The notes: generated from the letters alone by a model not told the origin. Shown: positions 1 through 11,360, numbered from the stretch's first letter. The stretch: 64,000 nucleotides of DNA from Streptomyces sp. NBC_01197 (GCF_036010505.1 NZ_CP108569.1:5571001-5635000); one strand, 5' to 3'. Program-made: numbers and translations.

Positions 1-290
1 GGGACCGGCATGATCCAGGCAGCCTGCGCCGCGTTCCCCGCGACCGTCAGGCTCATCACGATCTGCTCGCTGTGACCGTCCCAGCGCACCGCCGACGTCT
101 CCCGGTCGACGTTCAGCCGGGACGCCGGGTCGTGCACCAGCGCACCGCACCCGCAGGCGTACGCCGGTGCCACCAGCGATCCCAACTGCACCCCCAGCAG
201 AGCGAGCACCACAAGGAGCGTTCGGCTCCGCAGCCTCCTCGCACGCAACGGCGCCCAAATCCCCCGCAGTCGCATCATCTGTCCCCGCAT
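1..290 (-). CDS. DUF2330-type secreted protein, partial (C-terminus beyond left edge)
   Basis: The first 96 or so residues of a minus-strand gene are visible; the rest lies outside the window. An arginine-rich N-terminus and a hydrophobic stretch ending LVAPAYA (about residues 24-45) form a signal peptide, and the mature part would begin CGCGALV. The Cys-x-Cys start followed by segments WDGHSEQIVMSLTV and AAWIMPVP is the pattern I associate with DUF2330 proteins, exported actinobacterial proteins of unknown function. The start is placed at the ATG at 288-290, with a GGGGAGAGG stretch about ten bases upstream; ATGs ending at 278 and 275 are alternatives. Family assignment is from memory of the motif and is moderately sure. 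Confidence 0.75.
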   Translation of the reverse strand, partial: MRGQMMRLRGIWAPLRARRLRSRTLLVVLALLGVQLGSLVAPAYACGCGALVHDPASRLNVDRETSAVRWDGHSEQIVMSLTVAGNAAQAAWIMPV

Positions 291-724
291 CCCCCGTGGC
301 CTCTCCCCTTCGCCGTTCACCGTGCCGTGCCACCGTCCGACACGAGCACAGACGGCGTGCGGAGGGGGCCGGTTCCGGACAACCCTGCCGGCAGTCCGGC
401 GCCCCTCAAGAAGGCCGTGGGTGGACGCCGCCTCAAGGGGCTCGCGGACCGCAGGGGCCTGCGCACCGGCGCGGGCAGTGCTTGAATGGCCCGGCTGGAC
501 AGGCCCAGGAGGCCCGTCACCGGCCGGCCGGGGCGACGATTTGGCAGCGGTGTCTCCGTACCCGCCAACGGTCTTCCTGACTGCGGCCCTTGGCCGGAAC
601 CACAGGGGCCGGGTCAGGTGAACAGGGGGTTGCCTGCGTCCCTGCTCCGGAGCAGTGCGAGTCTCTATCAGACAACAGGTACCGGGCATTCCCGGTGATG
701 AAACGGGTGGAGGGCCGGCGCGGC
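291..724. other. Non-coding gap, about 430 bp
   Basis: This stretch separates two divergent genes. Several overlapping open frames cross it, but none has a ribosome binding site, family resemblance or codon pattern that convinces me. It probably holds the divergent promoters; I see no clear -35/-10 pair, repeat or RNA gene. Confidence 0.5.
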
Positions 725-2764
725 GTGGCGAACGACGGGCACAGCGGAGCGCGGACTGCGGTGGGCGCAGGAGCGGGAATCGAGCGGGCACGGGCGGTGC
801 TCTGGCTGGTCGTCGCGGCACTGGCGATCCGGCAGGTGGCGGCCATACTGCGGTTGCCGCCCAGCAGACGCCTCACCGACCTGGAGACGTGGACGGGCGC
901 CGACGGTGTGCTGCACATCGGCGGACCGCTCTACGCGACCGGGAAGTTCACCGGGACCCCGTTCGCCGGTCTGGTACTGAAACCGCTGACCCGCTCCGCC
1001 GAGCAGAGCCTCGGTGTCGTCTGGACCTTCGGGTCGCTGCTGCTCGTCGTCGCCCTCGGCGTGGTCGCGGCGCGCGCGCTGCCGGGTGAGGTCTCCCGGC
1101 GTACGTCGCTGATCGCCGCCCCCGTCGCGATCAGTCTGCTGATGCTCTCGCTGCCGGTGCGCAACGCCTTCCACCTGGGCCAGACCAGCATCATTCCGGT
1201 GCTGCTCGTCCTGCTGGGGTGCTTCGCCGTACGGGACGAGCGCGGCTCCGGCGCGCTCATCGGGCTCGGGGCCGCGCTCCAGCCCACCGTGCTGCTCTTC
1301 GTGCCGCTGCTCTGGCTGACCGGCCGCAAACGCGCCGCGCTCTCCGCCGGCGCCGCCTTCGCCGTCTGTACCGCGCTCGCCTGGGCTCTGATGGCGCGTG
1401 ACTCCTGGACGTACTGGATCCACCACGTGGCGGGAGCCGGCCTCGGCTCGCACCCGGACGGGCTCGCCAACCAGTCGATGCACGGCGCGCTGCTGCGCTT
1501 CGGGCTGCACGGGCCGCTGGAGATCGTGGCCTTCCTGGTCCTCGCCGCCGCGGTCTCGGTGCTCGCGCTGCGCCGCGCGGCGCGGTACGCGAAGGACGGG
1601 CAGCTGCTGCTCGCCGTCGCGGTGACGGGCTGCGCCGCGGTCGCCGTCTCGCCGACCGCCTGGCAGCACCAGCTGCTCTGGGTGCTGCTCGCGGTCGTCG
1701 GCCGGGTCGGCCGGCGCGTCGCCGACCGGATGGTCTGGCCCGCCGTGGTCGTGCTGGTGAGCACCCTGCCGGGCACGATGCTGCTGCCCAACATGGCGGC
1801 GCTGTACCCGGTACGGGACAACGCGGTGCTGCTGACCGCGCTGGCGGCGGCCTGCGCCGTGCCGTTCATGGGCAGCACCGCGCCCGGCTGGGACGCGGCG
1901 GAGCCCACCGTCCACGCGACACCCGTCCAGGCCCGCTGGAGCCGGGTCCCGCTGCTGCCGTTCTGGCGGCGGGTGCTGATCCGCCCCAATCTGCTGCTCG
2001 AACTCCTCGCGATCCGCGTCGGCTACTCGGTGTACTCGCACATCAGGGCCGCCGCGACCGGCGGCCGGTCGACCGCCGAGGCGCACGGCCGTACGGTCGT
2101 CGCGATCGAGAAGGCGCTGCACATCAACATCGAGCACTGGGCCAACCACGCGGTGGTCAAGGTCCACTGGCTCGAATCGTTCTTCGACTTCTACTACGAG
2201 TCGTTCCACTTCGTGGTGCCGCTGGCGATCCTCGCCGTGCTGTACGTCCGCCGCCCCAGCGACTACCGCTGGGCGCGTACGTCGCTCTCGTTCGCGACCC
2301 TTCTCGGCCTGGTCGGGTTCTACTTCTTCCCGCTGGCCCCGCCCCGGCTGATGCCGGGCCTGGGCTTCATCGACACGGTGCACGGGGTGCAGGACCTGGC
2401 GCACCCGGACTACGGCGCGATGACCGCGATGACCAACCAGTACGCGGCGATGCCCTCGCTGCACTTCGGCTGGGCGCTGTGGTGCGGCATCACCGTCGCC
2501 GTCCTGGTCCCGAAGCGCTGGATGAAGGCGGTCGCGCTGCTGCACCCGCTCTTCACGGTCAGCGCGATCATCGCCACCGCCAACCACTGGGTGCTCGACG
2601 CGATCGGCGGGGCGACGGTGGTGGCGCTCGGCTTCGGGCTCACCTATCTGCTGGCCGGCCCGCGTAAGCTGCTGGCGCCGCCGGGCGATGTGGCGACGAA
2701 CGTCCCGGAGGGCATGACGAAGCGGGAGCCGAAGCCGGAGCCCGAGGCGGCCGGCGCCGGCTGA
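725..2764 (+). CDS. Bifunctional membrane protein: GT87-type glycosyltransferase fused to PAP2 (Aur1-like) domain
   Basis: About 679 residues. The N-terminal two thirds is a polytopic membrane region resembling GT87 (DUF2029) polyprenyl-phosphate-dependent mannosyltransferases, with the acidic first loop DLETWTGADG. From about residue 430 a PAP2 domain of the inositolphosphotransferase/Aur1 type follows, with PSLHFGW near residue 577 and the second His..Asp motif NHWVLDAIGG near 620. Known members of these families transfer sugars from lipid carriers and phosphoryl groups between lipids; the fusion suggests one membrane enzyme doing two steps of phosphoglycolipid assembly (inference). The start is the GTG at 725, with GGAGGG ten bases upstream; an in-frame ATG at 698 has a weaker site. 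The C-terminus is a Pro/Glu-rich tail. Confidence 0.85.
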   Translation: MANDGHSGARTAVGAGAGIERARAVLWLVVAALAIRQVAAILRLPPSRRLTDLETWTGADGVLHIGGPLYATGKFTGTPFAGLVLKPLTRSAEQSLGVVWTFGSLLLVVALGVVAARALPGEVSRRTSLIAAPVAISLLMLSLPVRNAFHLGQTSIIPVLLVLLGCFAVRDERGSGALIGLGAALQPTVLLFVPLLWLTGRKRAALSAGAAFAVCTALAWALMARDSWTYWIHHVAGAGLGSHPDGLANQSMHGALLRFGLHGPLEIVAFLVLAAAVSVLALRRAARYAKDGQLLLAVAVTGCAAVAVSPTAWQHQLLWVLLAVVGRVGRRVADRMVWPAVVVLVSTLPGTMLLPNMAALYPVRDNAVLLTALAAACAVPFMGSTAPGWDAAEPTVHATPVQARWSRVPLLPFWRRVLIRPNLLLELLAIRVGYSVYSHIRAAATGGRSTAEAHGRTVVAIEKALHINIEHWANHAVVKVHWLESFFDFYYESFHFVVPLAILAVLYVRRPSDYRWARTSLSFATLLGLVGFYFFPLAPPRLMPGLGFIDTVHGVQDLAHPDYGAMTAMTNQYAAMPSLHFGWALWCGITVAVLVPKRWMKAVALLHPLFTVSAIIATANHWVLDAIGGATVVALGFGLTYLLAGPRKLLAPPGDVATNVPEGMTKREPKPEPEAAGAG

Positions 2765-2804
2765 CGGTTGACGGCGCCGGCTCCGGACCTTGCCCGGCGG
2801 CCGG

Positions 2805-4049
2805 TCAGCCGCGGTTCACCTGGAGTTCCTTGATCCCGTTCAGCCAGGCCGAGCGCAGCCGTCGCGGGTCAGCGGTCAGCTTCAGGTCCGGCAGTACGTC
2901 CGCGATGGCGTTGAAGATCAGGTTGATCTCCAGCACGGCGAGGGACTTGCCCAGGCAGAAGTGCGGGCCACCGCCGCCGAAGCCGAGGTGCGGATTGGGG
3001 TCGCGGGTGATGTCGAACTGCTCCGGGTTCTCGAAGACCTCGGGGTCGTTGTTGGCCGACGAGTAGAAGACGCCGACCCGCTCGCCCGCCTTGATCTGCT
3101 GCCCGCCCAGCTCCAGGTCCTGGGTCGCGGTGCGCTGGAAGGACACCACCGGGGTGGCCCAGCGCACGATCTCCTCGGCCGTCGTGTCGGGCCGGTCGGC
3201 CTTGTAGCGCTCCCACTGCTCGGGGTGCGTGAGGAAGGCGTGCATACCGTGGCTGATCGCGTTGCGGGTGGTCTCGTTGCCCGCGACCGCGAGCAGGATG
3301 ACGAAGAAGCCGAACTCGTCCGACGACAGGTTCCCCTCGCCCTCCGCCGCGACCAGCGTGGACACGATGTCCTCGGCCGGGCACTCCTTGCGGTCCGCCG
3401 CGAGGTTCATCGCGTACGAGACGATCTCCATCGCGGCCTCGGTGCCGACCTCCTCCGTGATGGCGTACTCCGGATCGTCGTACGCCGCCATCTTGTTGGA
3501 CCAGTCGAAGATCTTGGACCGGTCCTGCTGCGGTACGCCGATGAGTTCCGCGATGGCCTGGAGCGGCAGCTCCACCGCGATGTTGGTCACGAAGTCGAAG
3601 GAGCCGTCGTTCGCCGCGCCCGCCAGCGCGGTCTCGACGATCGAGCGCGCGCGGTTGCGCAGGGTGTCCTCCAGCGAGCGGATGGCCCGCGGGGTGAAGC
3701 CGCGCTGGACGATCTGACGGACCCGGGTGTGCTCGGGCGGGTCCATGTTGAGCATGATCAGCCGCTGTACGTCGATCTGGTCGCGGCTGATGGACTCGTT
3801 GAACCGGATGACGGCGGTGTTGGTGTTGGACGAGAGCAGTTCCGGGTGCGTGGAGACGTACTTGACGTCCGCGTGTCGCGTGACGGCCCAGTACCCCTCG
3901 TCGCCGAAGCCCGCGATCCCGGCCGGCTGGCTGCACCACCAGACCGGCGCGGTCTGCCGTAGCTGGGCGAACTCCGGGTGAGGGACCCGGGATTGGAGCA
4001 GATCCGGATCCGTCAAGTCGAATCCTTCGGGCAGATGGGGGCAGTGCAT
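2805..4049 (-). CDS. cyp125: Cytochrome P450, CYP125-like steroid C26/C27 monooxygenase
   Basis: 414 residues. P450 hallmarks are complete: I-helix AGNETTRN, K-helix ExxR in EEIVRWATP, and the heme loop FGGGGPHFCLG with Cys about residue 365. Along its length it matches the mycobacterial CYP125 family closely, for example HLPEGFDLTDPDLL, RLIMLNMDPPEHTR, FVTNIAVELPLQAIAEL and the terminal LRSAWLNGIKELQV. CYP125 hydroxylates the terminal side-chain methyl of cholesterol or cholestenone and oxidises it to the acid, using ferredoxin-supplied electrons; the ferredoxin at 15876 is a plausible partner. The start is the ATG at 4049 with GGAGGAG five bases upstream. It is divergent from a fadA5-like thiolase, with a KstR-like box and a second palindrome in its promoter. 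Substrate is inferred from family only. Confidence 0.9.
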   Translation of the reverse strand: MHCPHLPEGFDLTDPDLLQSRVPHPEFAQLRQTAPVWWCSQPAGIAGFGDEGYWAVTRHADVKYVSTHPELLSSNTNTAVIRFNESISRDQIDVQRLIMLNMDPPEHTRVRQIVQRGFTPRAIRSLEDTLRNRARSIVETALAGAANDGSFDFVTNIAVELPLQAIAELIGVPQQDRSKIFDWSNKMAAYDDPEYAITEEVGTEAAMEIVSYAMNLAADRKECPAEDIVSTLVAAEGEGNLSSDEFGFFVILLAVAGNETTRNAISHGMHAFLTHPEQWERYKADRPDTTAEEIVRWATPVVSFQRTATQDLELGGQQIKAGERVGVFYSSANNDPEVFENPEQFDITRDPNPHLGFGGGGPHFCLGKSLAVLEINLIFNAIADVLPDLKLTADPRRLRSAWLNGIKELQVNRG

Positions 4050-4098
4050 CGGCTCCTCCAACTCCAGGTCTGGCTGACTGTGTCCGGCCGCTGACCGT

Positions 4099-4113
4099 CT
4101 GACGACCCATCAG
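4099..4113. promoter_or_regulatory. CTGACGnnnCGTCAG-type palindrome, one mismatch
   Basis: CTGACGACCCATCAG lies 50 bases upstream of the cyp125 start. It matches the recurrent palindrome CTGACGnnnCGTCAG seen exactly at 22503, 29847 and 38020, with one base changed. It sits 16 bases from a KstR-like box (4130-4143). The binding protein is unknown to me. Confidence 0.6.
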
Positions 4114-4129
4114 AAGTCGTCCGAAAGAT

Positions 4130-6375
<2,246 letters not shown>

Positions 6376-6379
<4 letters not shown>

Positions 6380-7977
6380 AGCGCCTCCCGCACCTGGGTC
6401 ACCGTCAGCCAGTCCTGCGGCGCCAGGATCTTCGAGACCTGCGGTGCGAAGGACGGCGATGAGACCACGACCTCGGGCGTCGGCCCGTCCGCGACGATCT
6501 CGCCGTCGGCCAGGATGACGACCCGGTGGGCGAGTTCGGCGGCCAGTTCCACGTCATGGGTGGCGAGCACGATGGCGTGCCCGTCCCGTGCCAGCGTGCG
6601 CAGTATCCCGACCAGCCGGCCCTTCGCCGCGTAGTCCAGACCGCGCGTCGGCTCGTCGAGCAGGAGCAGCGGGGGACGGCCGGTCAGCACGATCGCCAGC
6701 GCCAGCGCGAGGCGCTGCCCTTCGGAGAGGTCACGCGGGTGGGTGGAGTCGGGGACGCCGGGGAGCAGTTCGCAGACGAGAGCCCGGCAGCTGCCGGTCT
6801 CCGCGCCCGCGTCCGCGTCGGCCGCCGCGCACTCGGCGGCGACCGTGTCCGCGTACAGCAGATCGCGCGGCTCCTGCGGTACGAGCCCGACCCGGCGGAT
6901 CATCTCGCGCGGCGAGGTGCGGTGCGGGGTACTGCCGCCGACCCGGACCGACCCGGACGACGGCTCGTGCATCCCGACGAGCGTGCCGAGCAGCGTGGAC
7001 TTCCCGGCGCCGTTGCGGCCCATCAGGGCGACCGTCTCGCCTGGCCGCACCGAGAGGGAGACCTGACGCAGTGCCTCGATCCGCCCGCGCCGCAGGCCGA
7101 GCCGGTCCGCGGTGGCGACCGGGGCGGCGGGCGGGGGAGCGGGCGGGTCCGTGCGGACGCGGCCGGACAGCCGCTCGCGCAGCGGCGCGGCGCGGCGCCT
7201 GGCGTCCCGTACGGACAGCGGCAGCGGATCCCAGCCCGCCAGCCTGCCCAGTGCAACGACCGGCGGGAACACCGGGGACGCCGCCATCACATCGGCGGGC
7301 GCACCGACGACCGGGCCCTCGCCGGGGCCGGGCAGCAGGATCACCTGGTCCGCGTACTGCACCACCCGCTCCAGCCGGTGTTCGGCCATCAGCACGGTCG
7401 TGCCGAGGTCATGTACCAGCCGCTGGAGGACGGCCAGCACCTCTTCGGCTGCTGCCGGGTCCAGCGCGGACGTCGGTTCGTCGAGCACCAGCACCTTGGG
7501 GTGCGGGGTCAGCACGGAGCCGATCGCGACCCGCTGCTGCTGGCCGCCGGAGAGCGTCGCGATCGGCCGGTCGCGCAGCTCGGTGAGGCCCAGCAGATCG
7601 AGGGTCTCCTCCACCCGCCTGCGCATCACGTCCGGGGCGACCCCCAGCGACTCCATGCCGTACGCGAGCTCGTCCTCGACGGTGTCCGTCACGAAGTGGG
7701 CGAGTGGGTCCTGGCCCACCGTGCCCACCAGGTCGGCGAGTTCGCGGGGTTTATGGGTCCGGGTGTCCCGGCCGTCGACGGTGACCCGGCCGCGCAGCAC
7801 CCCGCCCGTGAAGTGCGGCACCAGACCGGACACCGCGCCGAGCAGTGTCGACTTGCCGACACCGGACGGGCCGACGAGCAGCACCAGCTCGCCTTCGGGC
7901 ACGGTCAGGTCGACCCCCTGGACGGCGGGCCCCCGGGCATCGGCGTAGGTGACCGAGACCTGTTCGAACCGGATCAC
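6376..7977 (-). CDS. ECF transporter ATPase, two fused ABC domains (EcfA1-EcfA2)
   Basis: 533 residues with two complete nucleotide-binding domains in one chain. The first has Walker A GPSGVGKST, signature LSGGQQQR and Walker B VLVLDEPTSALD; the second has GRNGAGKST, LSEGQRLAL and LLLLDEPTRGLD. It energises the ECF module with the T component upstream and the S component downstream. The start is a GTG at 7975-7977, directly abutting the upstream stop codon, so the gene is translationally coupled. Residues between the domains (about 235-285) are Pro/Ala-rich, a linker. Regulated by the riboswitch at the operon head. Confidence 0.92.
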
Positions 7978-9111
7978 TTACACCCTCCTCTTTCTCGGTA
8001 CGGGGGCCTCCGGTACGGGGGCTTCCGGTACGGGCGCCACGAAGGCCGGGGCCAGTCCGATCAGCACGGCGGCGGCCGGCCACAGCGGCAGCACCGGTGC
8101 GACCAGCGGGACCACACCGGGGTGCAGCGCCGCCGTGTCGCGGGCACCCGCCCAGATCATCAAAGCGGCGACCGCGACCCCCGAGCCCGCCACCAGCCAG
8201 GCGCGCGGACCCCAGCGGTCCGGCCGGTAGCGCGTCCGCACGGACCGGCGGCCGCCCAGCCTGAGCCCGGCCAGCGCGGCCAGCAGCCCCACGCCGAGCA
8301 CCGGCAGACCGTACGAGGCTCCCTCGGCGGCCAGCAGGCCGTACGTCCCCGCGCAGACCCCGAGCAGTCCGCCCAGCGTCAGCACCGTCGTGGTGTGCCG
8401 GACCGCACGCGGCACCTGCGCCGTCCTGCCGTACCCGCGCGCGTCCATCGAGGCCGCGACGGCGACCGACCGCTCCAGGGCGCCTTCCAGCACCGGCAGC
8501 CCGATCTGCAGGACTGCCCTGACCCCGCCGGTGGGTCGGCCGCGCAGCCGCCGCGCGGTCCGCAGCCGCACCACGTCGGCGACCATGTTCGGCGCGAAAG
8601 TCATCGCGACGACGACGGCCACCCCGACTTCGTACAGGGCGCCCGGCAGGGACTTGAGGAGCCGGGCCGGGTTGGCGAGCGCGTTGGCAGCGCCCACACA
8701 GATCAGCAGGGTGGCCAGCTTGGCGCCGTCGTACAGCGCGAACACCAGCTGCTCCGCGGTCACCCGGCCACCGACCCGCACCCCCTGCGCCCAGTGCGGC
8801 AGCGGGAGTTCCGGCAGCGTGAACAGTGTGTGCGAGCCGGGCACCGGGGAGCCGAGCACGACCGAGAACACCAGCCGGATGCCGATGACGAACAGCCCGA
8901 GCCGCACGAAGGTGCCGTACGAGCGGGCCCACGGCGCGTCCGTGCGCCGGGCCGCCACCACATAGCCCGCCACGCCCACCAGCAGGCCGAGCAGCAGCGG
9001 GTCCGTGGTGCGGGACGCGGCGGTGGCGAGCCCGAGGGCCCACAGCCACCAGGCCCCCGCGTGCAGGGCGTTGCCGCGGCCGACGGCAGGGGCGCGGAGC
9101 GACACCGTCAT
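7978..9111 (-). CDS. ECF transporter T component (transmembrane coupling protein)
   Basis: 377 residues, mostly hydrophobic, of the EcfT/CbiQ family. The coupling-helix signature with Ala-Arg-Gly is visible in AASMDARGYGR, and the region SLPGALYEVGVAVVVAMTFA is typical. It forms the membrane scaffold that joins the S component to the fused ATPase. The ATG overlaps the stop of the preceding gene (ATGA), and the next gene starts immediately after it. The C-terminus carries a short repeated VPEAP motif (APVPEAPVPEAPVP). Confidence 0.88.
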   Translation of the reverse strand: MTVSLRAPAVGRGNALHAGAWWLWALGLATAASRTTDPLLLGLLVGVAGYVVAARRTDAPWARSYGTFVRLGLFVIGIRLVFSVVLGSPVPGSHTLFTLPELPLPHWAQGVRVGGRVTAEQLVFALYDGAKLATLLICVGAANALANPARLLKSLPGALYEVGVAVVVAMTFAPNMVADVVRLRTARRLRGRPTGGVRAVLQIGLPVLEGALERSVAVAASMDARGYGRTAQVPRAVRHTTTVLTLGGLLGVCAGTYGLLAAEGASYGLPVLGVGLLAALAGLRLGGRRSVRTRYRPDRWGPRAWLVAGSGVAVAALMIWAGARDTAALHPGVVPLVAPVLPLWPAAAVLIGLAPAFVAPVPEAPVPEAPVPRKRRV

Positions 9112-9845
9112 CCGCTGTTGCGCCTGCGGCGCGCCTGCCACACACCGGCCGCGCCGAGCACGACCACCGCGGCGATCCCGCCGACGAGCCCCGCTGAGGG
9201 CCCGCCGCTGTCGTCCTGCGGGGCGCTGCCGGCCTGCTGCTCGTGGCCTCCGCCCTTCTGAGTCTGCGAGACCTGCTCGCCGCAGCCCGTCCTGGGAAAG
9301 CCCGCGATCGAGCAGAGCAGCGCTTCGCTGTTGTAGCGCAGCGGTCGGGCGACGGCGGCGAGCGCCTCGGCGCTGGTCGCGTCGCCGCCGACCCGCGCGC
9401 ACACGGTGCGTTCGGCCGGCGGCTTCTCGCCGTCCGGTGCGTCGGCCACCGTACCGAAGTCGATGACCAGCGCGATTCGCTTGGAGCCGCCCTTGGCCGG
9501 GGTTTTGGCGCAGACGCCGTCGAAGGTGAGGGGGGTGCCCCGCGCCGGGACGCGCGGCTTGCTCGCGTCCTGGGAGTCCGCGCTGACCGCGAACCGGAAT
9601 CCCTGTACGTCCCCGTCGGCGGGCCGGGCCGTCGACGGGCCCTGGGTGGCGTACTGCCAGCCGCTGCCCGAGCGGTCCCAGAACGACCAGTACCGGTACC
9701 CGGCGGCCTGCGCGGGAGCCGCCCCGAAGGCGGTGAGCGCGGTGAGTGCCGCGCCCACCGCGACAGCCAGGGCGATCAGCCGGACGGAACCGGTCCGCAC
9801 GGGGTGCGTACGGGGTGGTGCCGGGAGGGGTATCGGGCTGCGCAT
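9108..9845 (-). CDS. SCO2322-like exported, C-terminally anchored protein of the B12 uptake operon
   Basis: 245 residues: an N-terminal signal peptide ending APAQAAG, a compact extracellular domain beginning YRYWSFWDRSGSGWQYATQG, and a C-terminal membrane helix (about 215-235) followed by RRRRN. The YWSFW..W.Y..QG opening recalls the small beta domain (DUF4430) found in transcobalamin-like and cell-surface proteins; I believe NCBI names this Streptomyces family SCO2322. Cysteines in GVCAKTPAK, RTVCARVG, LLCSIAG and RTGCGE could form disulfides. The ATG overlaps the stop of the upstream toroid protein as ATGA. A B12-capture role is inferred from operon position and fold resemblance. Confidence 0.8.
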   Translation of the reverse strand: MRSPIPLPAPPRTHPVRTGSVRLIALAVAVGAALTALTAFGAAPAQAAGYRYWSFWDRSGSGWQYATQGPSTARPADGDVQGFRFAVSADSQDASKPRVPARGTPLTFDGVCAKTPAKGGSKRIALVIDFGTVADAPDGEKPPAERTVCARVGGDATSAEALAAVARPLRYNSEALLCSIAGFPRTGCGEQVSQTQKGGGHEQQAGSAPQDDSGGPSAGLVGGIAAVVVLGAAGVWQARRRRNSG

Positions 9846-11047
9846 CAGCCCTGCCGCTTCCTGCCGCGCGTGCTGATCAGGAAGCCGCCGCCGATTCCGG
9901 CGATCAGGCCGACGCCGATGATCCACCAGACGCTGATGCCCGAACTGTCGCTGTCCTGCTTCGAGTCGGCGGCCTTCACCGAACCGGCGGGGGCGGGGCC
10001 GGTCGCGTTGAGCTGCTTGACCAGGTCCGCGCCGCCGAAGTCGTGCGGGTCAATACCGTTCGCACGGGCCGCGAAGATCAGCTGGGCGTACGCGGCGGGG
10101 CCACTCTGCCTGGCCCATCCCGCAGCGTGCTGCTCCAGCCAGGCGAGGGGCTGCCTGGCCTGCGCGATGAGGCCGTCGGCGCCGAGCGCGGTCACCGCGT
10201 CGGCGGTGTTGCCGTAGTCGGGCTGGTCCTCAGCGCCCGGCATCGCGGACTTCAGATAGGCCTTCCCCGCGGTTGCCCCGGCGAGGTAGGTGGCGCCGTT
10301 GTGCGCGGTCTGGGCGGGCGTCGAGGCGTTCAGGCAGCCGGTGCCGCCGGCGTCCTTGCCGCCGGGGCCTGGTGCCAGACCGGCGCCCAGCGCGCCCAGC
10401 ACGGCGGCGCCCGTCGCATCGGCGTTCGCGTACAGCTTCCCGGACTTCTTGTCGGGCTGGTAGGCGAAGCCGCCGCCGCCCTCCTTGGCGTCGCACGGGA
10501 TCGAGAGCGAGACCAGCACCTTCTTGGCCTTGGCCGTCGGCTCCCCGGCAAGGGCGAGCGTGCCGATCACCACGGATGTGGAGTTCGCGTCACTCGCGCC
10601 GCCGGGGTTGTAGCTCCAGCCGCCGTCCTTGCCCGCCACCGACTTCAGCCAGCCGACGCCCTTCTTCACGGCGGCGTCGTGCCCGCCGAGCACCTTCAGC
10701 GCCTGCACGGCGGCCGCGGTGGCGTTGGTGTCCAGGAGTTCCTTCGCCCCGCACGGCTTCGTCACGTCGGCGCGGAAGGAGGTGAAGGCGCCGTTGGCGC
10801 ACTGCTGGCCGGTCAGCCAGCCGACGGCTTTCGCGGCGGGGCGGACCCCGGTGGCGTCCTGTGCGATCAGCGCGAGGGACTGCCGCCAGACCCCGTCGTA
10901 CTTGGGGTCGGTCTTGCCGTACAGGCCGGAGGGGAGCACCGGGGACGGTGAGGGCGACGGCGAGGAGTCGGCGAAGGCCGTCGGCGCAGCGGCCGCGCAG
11001 AGTACGGCGGATGCGGCGAGCGCGGTGACGCTGCGGCGAAAGGTCAT
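9845..11047 (-). CDS. Exported alpha/alpha-toroid (prenyltransferase/squalene-oxidase repeat) protein, candidate B12-binding
   Basis: 400 residues. A signal peptide (ending TAFADSSPS) is followed by repeated helical units such as LDTNATAAAVQALKVLGG, GGWSYNPGGASDANSTSVV and ADATGAAVLGALG, then a C-terminal membrane helix (WWIIGVGLIAGIGGGFLI) and RGRKRQ. The repeat pattern is that of alpha6/alpha6 barrels, the fold of the large domain of intrinsic factor and transcobalamin. It is the first gene of the ECF operon under a cobalamin riboswitch, so I infer a surface B12-capturing role rather than prenyl transfer. The start is the ATG at 11047, with AGGAGAGG about ten bases upstream. Confidence 0.82.
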   Translation of the reverse strand: MTFRRSVTALAASAVLCAAAAPTAFADSSPSPSPSPVLPSGLYGKTDPKYDGVWRQSLALIAQDATGVRPAAKAVGWLTGQQCANGAFTSFRADVTKPCGAKELLDTNATAAAVQALKVLGGHDAAVKKGVGWLKSVAGKDGGWSYNPGGASDANSTSVVIGTLALAGEPTAKAKKVLVSLSIPCDAKEGGGGFAYQPDKKSGKLYANADATGAAVLGALGAGLAPGPGGKDAGGTGCLNASTPAQTAHNGATYLAGATAGKAYLKSAMPGAEDQPDYGNTADAVTALGADGLIAQARQPLAWLEQHAAGWARQSGPAAYAQLIFAARANGIDPHDFGGADLVKQLNATGPAPAGSVKAADSKQDSDSSGISVWWIIGVGLIAGIGGGFLISTRGRKRQG

Positions 11048-11134
11048 GGCGAGCGGGGCCTCTCCTGCGGGGAAGCCGGGACACGGGCCCACTCAGGCAC
11101 CGGGGCTCCGGCTCCGTATACCTCGACGGTGCCG

Positions 11135-11156
11135 GCCACCGGAGGCTTCCGGTGGC
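11135..11156 (-). promoter_or_regulatory. Hairpin between riboswitch and operon, candidate expression platform
   Basis: GCCACCGGA (11135-11143) pairs with TCCGGTGGC (11148-11156) around a 4-base loop, 20 bases downstream of the riboswitch core in transcript terms. It could be the intrinsic terminator or anti-terminator arm of the switch. Which, I cannot tell from sequence alone. Confidence 0.45.
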
Positions 11157-11175
11157 ACGAGCCGGTCACTTCCGT

Positions 11176-11293
11176 ACAGGGCGGTCCGGCTCACCACCGG
11201 GAGGGTGGCTCACGGATGGGGTCTCCCCCGGTCGAGCGAAGCCGAGAGCTTGGGGAAGGGGTCAGCGCCGGAATTGCACCGGCTTCCCCCTGT
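11176..11293 (-). ncRNA. Cobalamin (B12) riboswitch
   Basis: Read on the minus strand, the element opens with ACAGGG then GGAAGCCGGTGCAATTCCGG, the conserved cobalamin-aptamer core (GGTGnAAntCC), and closes with the B12-box-like AGCCGGACCGCCCTGT. The outer ACAGGG (11288-11293) and CCCTGT (11176-11181) pair as stem P1. It lies about 130 bases upstream of the toroid gene and heads the five-gene ECF operon. Known family behaviour is to repress expression when adenosylcobalamin is abundant. At about 118 nt it is shorter than many class-I members, so the exact edges are approximate. Confidence 0.85.
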
Positions 11294-11360
11294 GCGGGTG
11301 TGATGACGACGTTCTTACTGTACCGAGCGCCCTCGGGGTGGCTGGGGGCGGCCGGGGGGA

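Noticed and set aside
668..2587. Long minus-strand open frame (639 codons) opposite the GT87-PAP2 gene
   Set aside because: It mirrors the real gene in a frame where high-GC codons avoid stops; the protein is rich in Arg, Gly and Gln without any domain, and no ribosome site precedes it.
6526..9261. 911-codon plus-strand open frame across the ECF operon
   Set aside because: Antisense to three real, coupled genes with clear Walker motifs; low-complexity composition and no family match.
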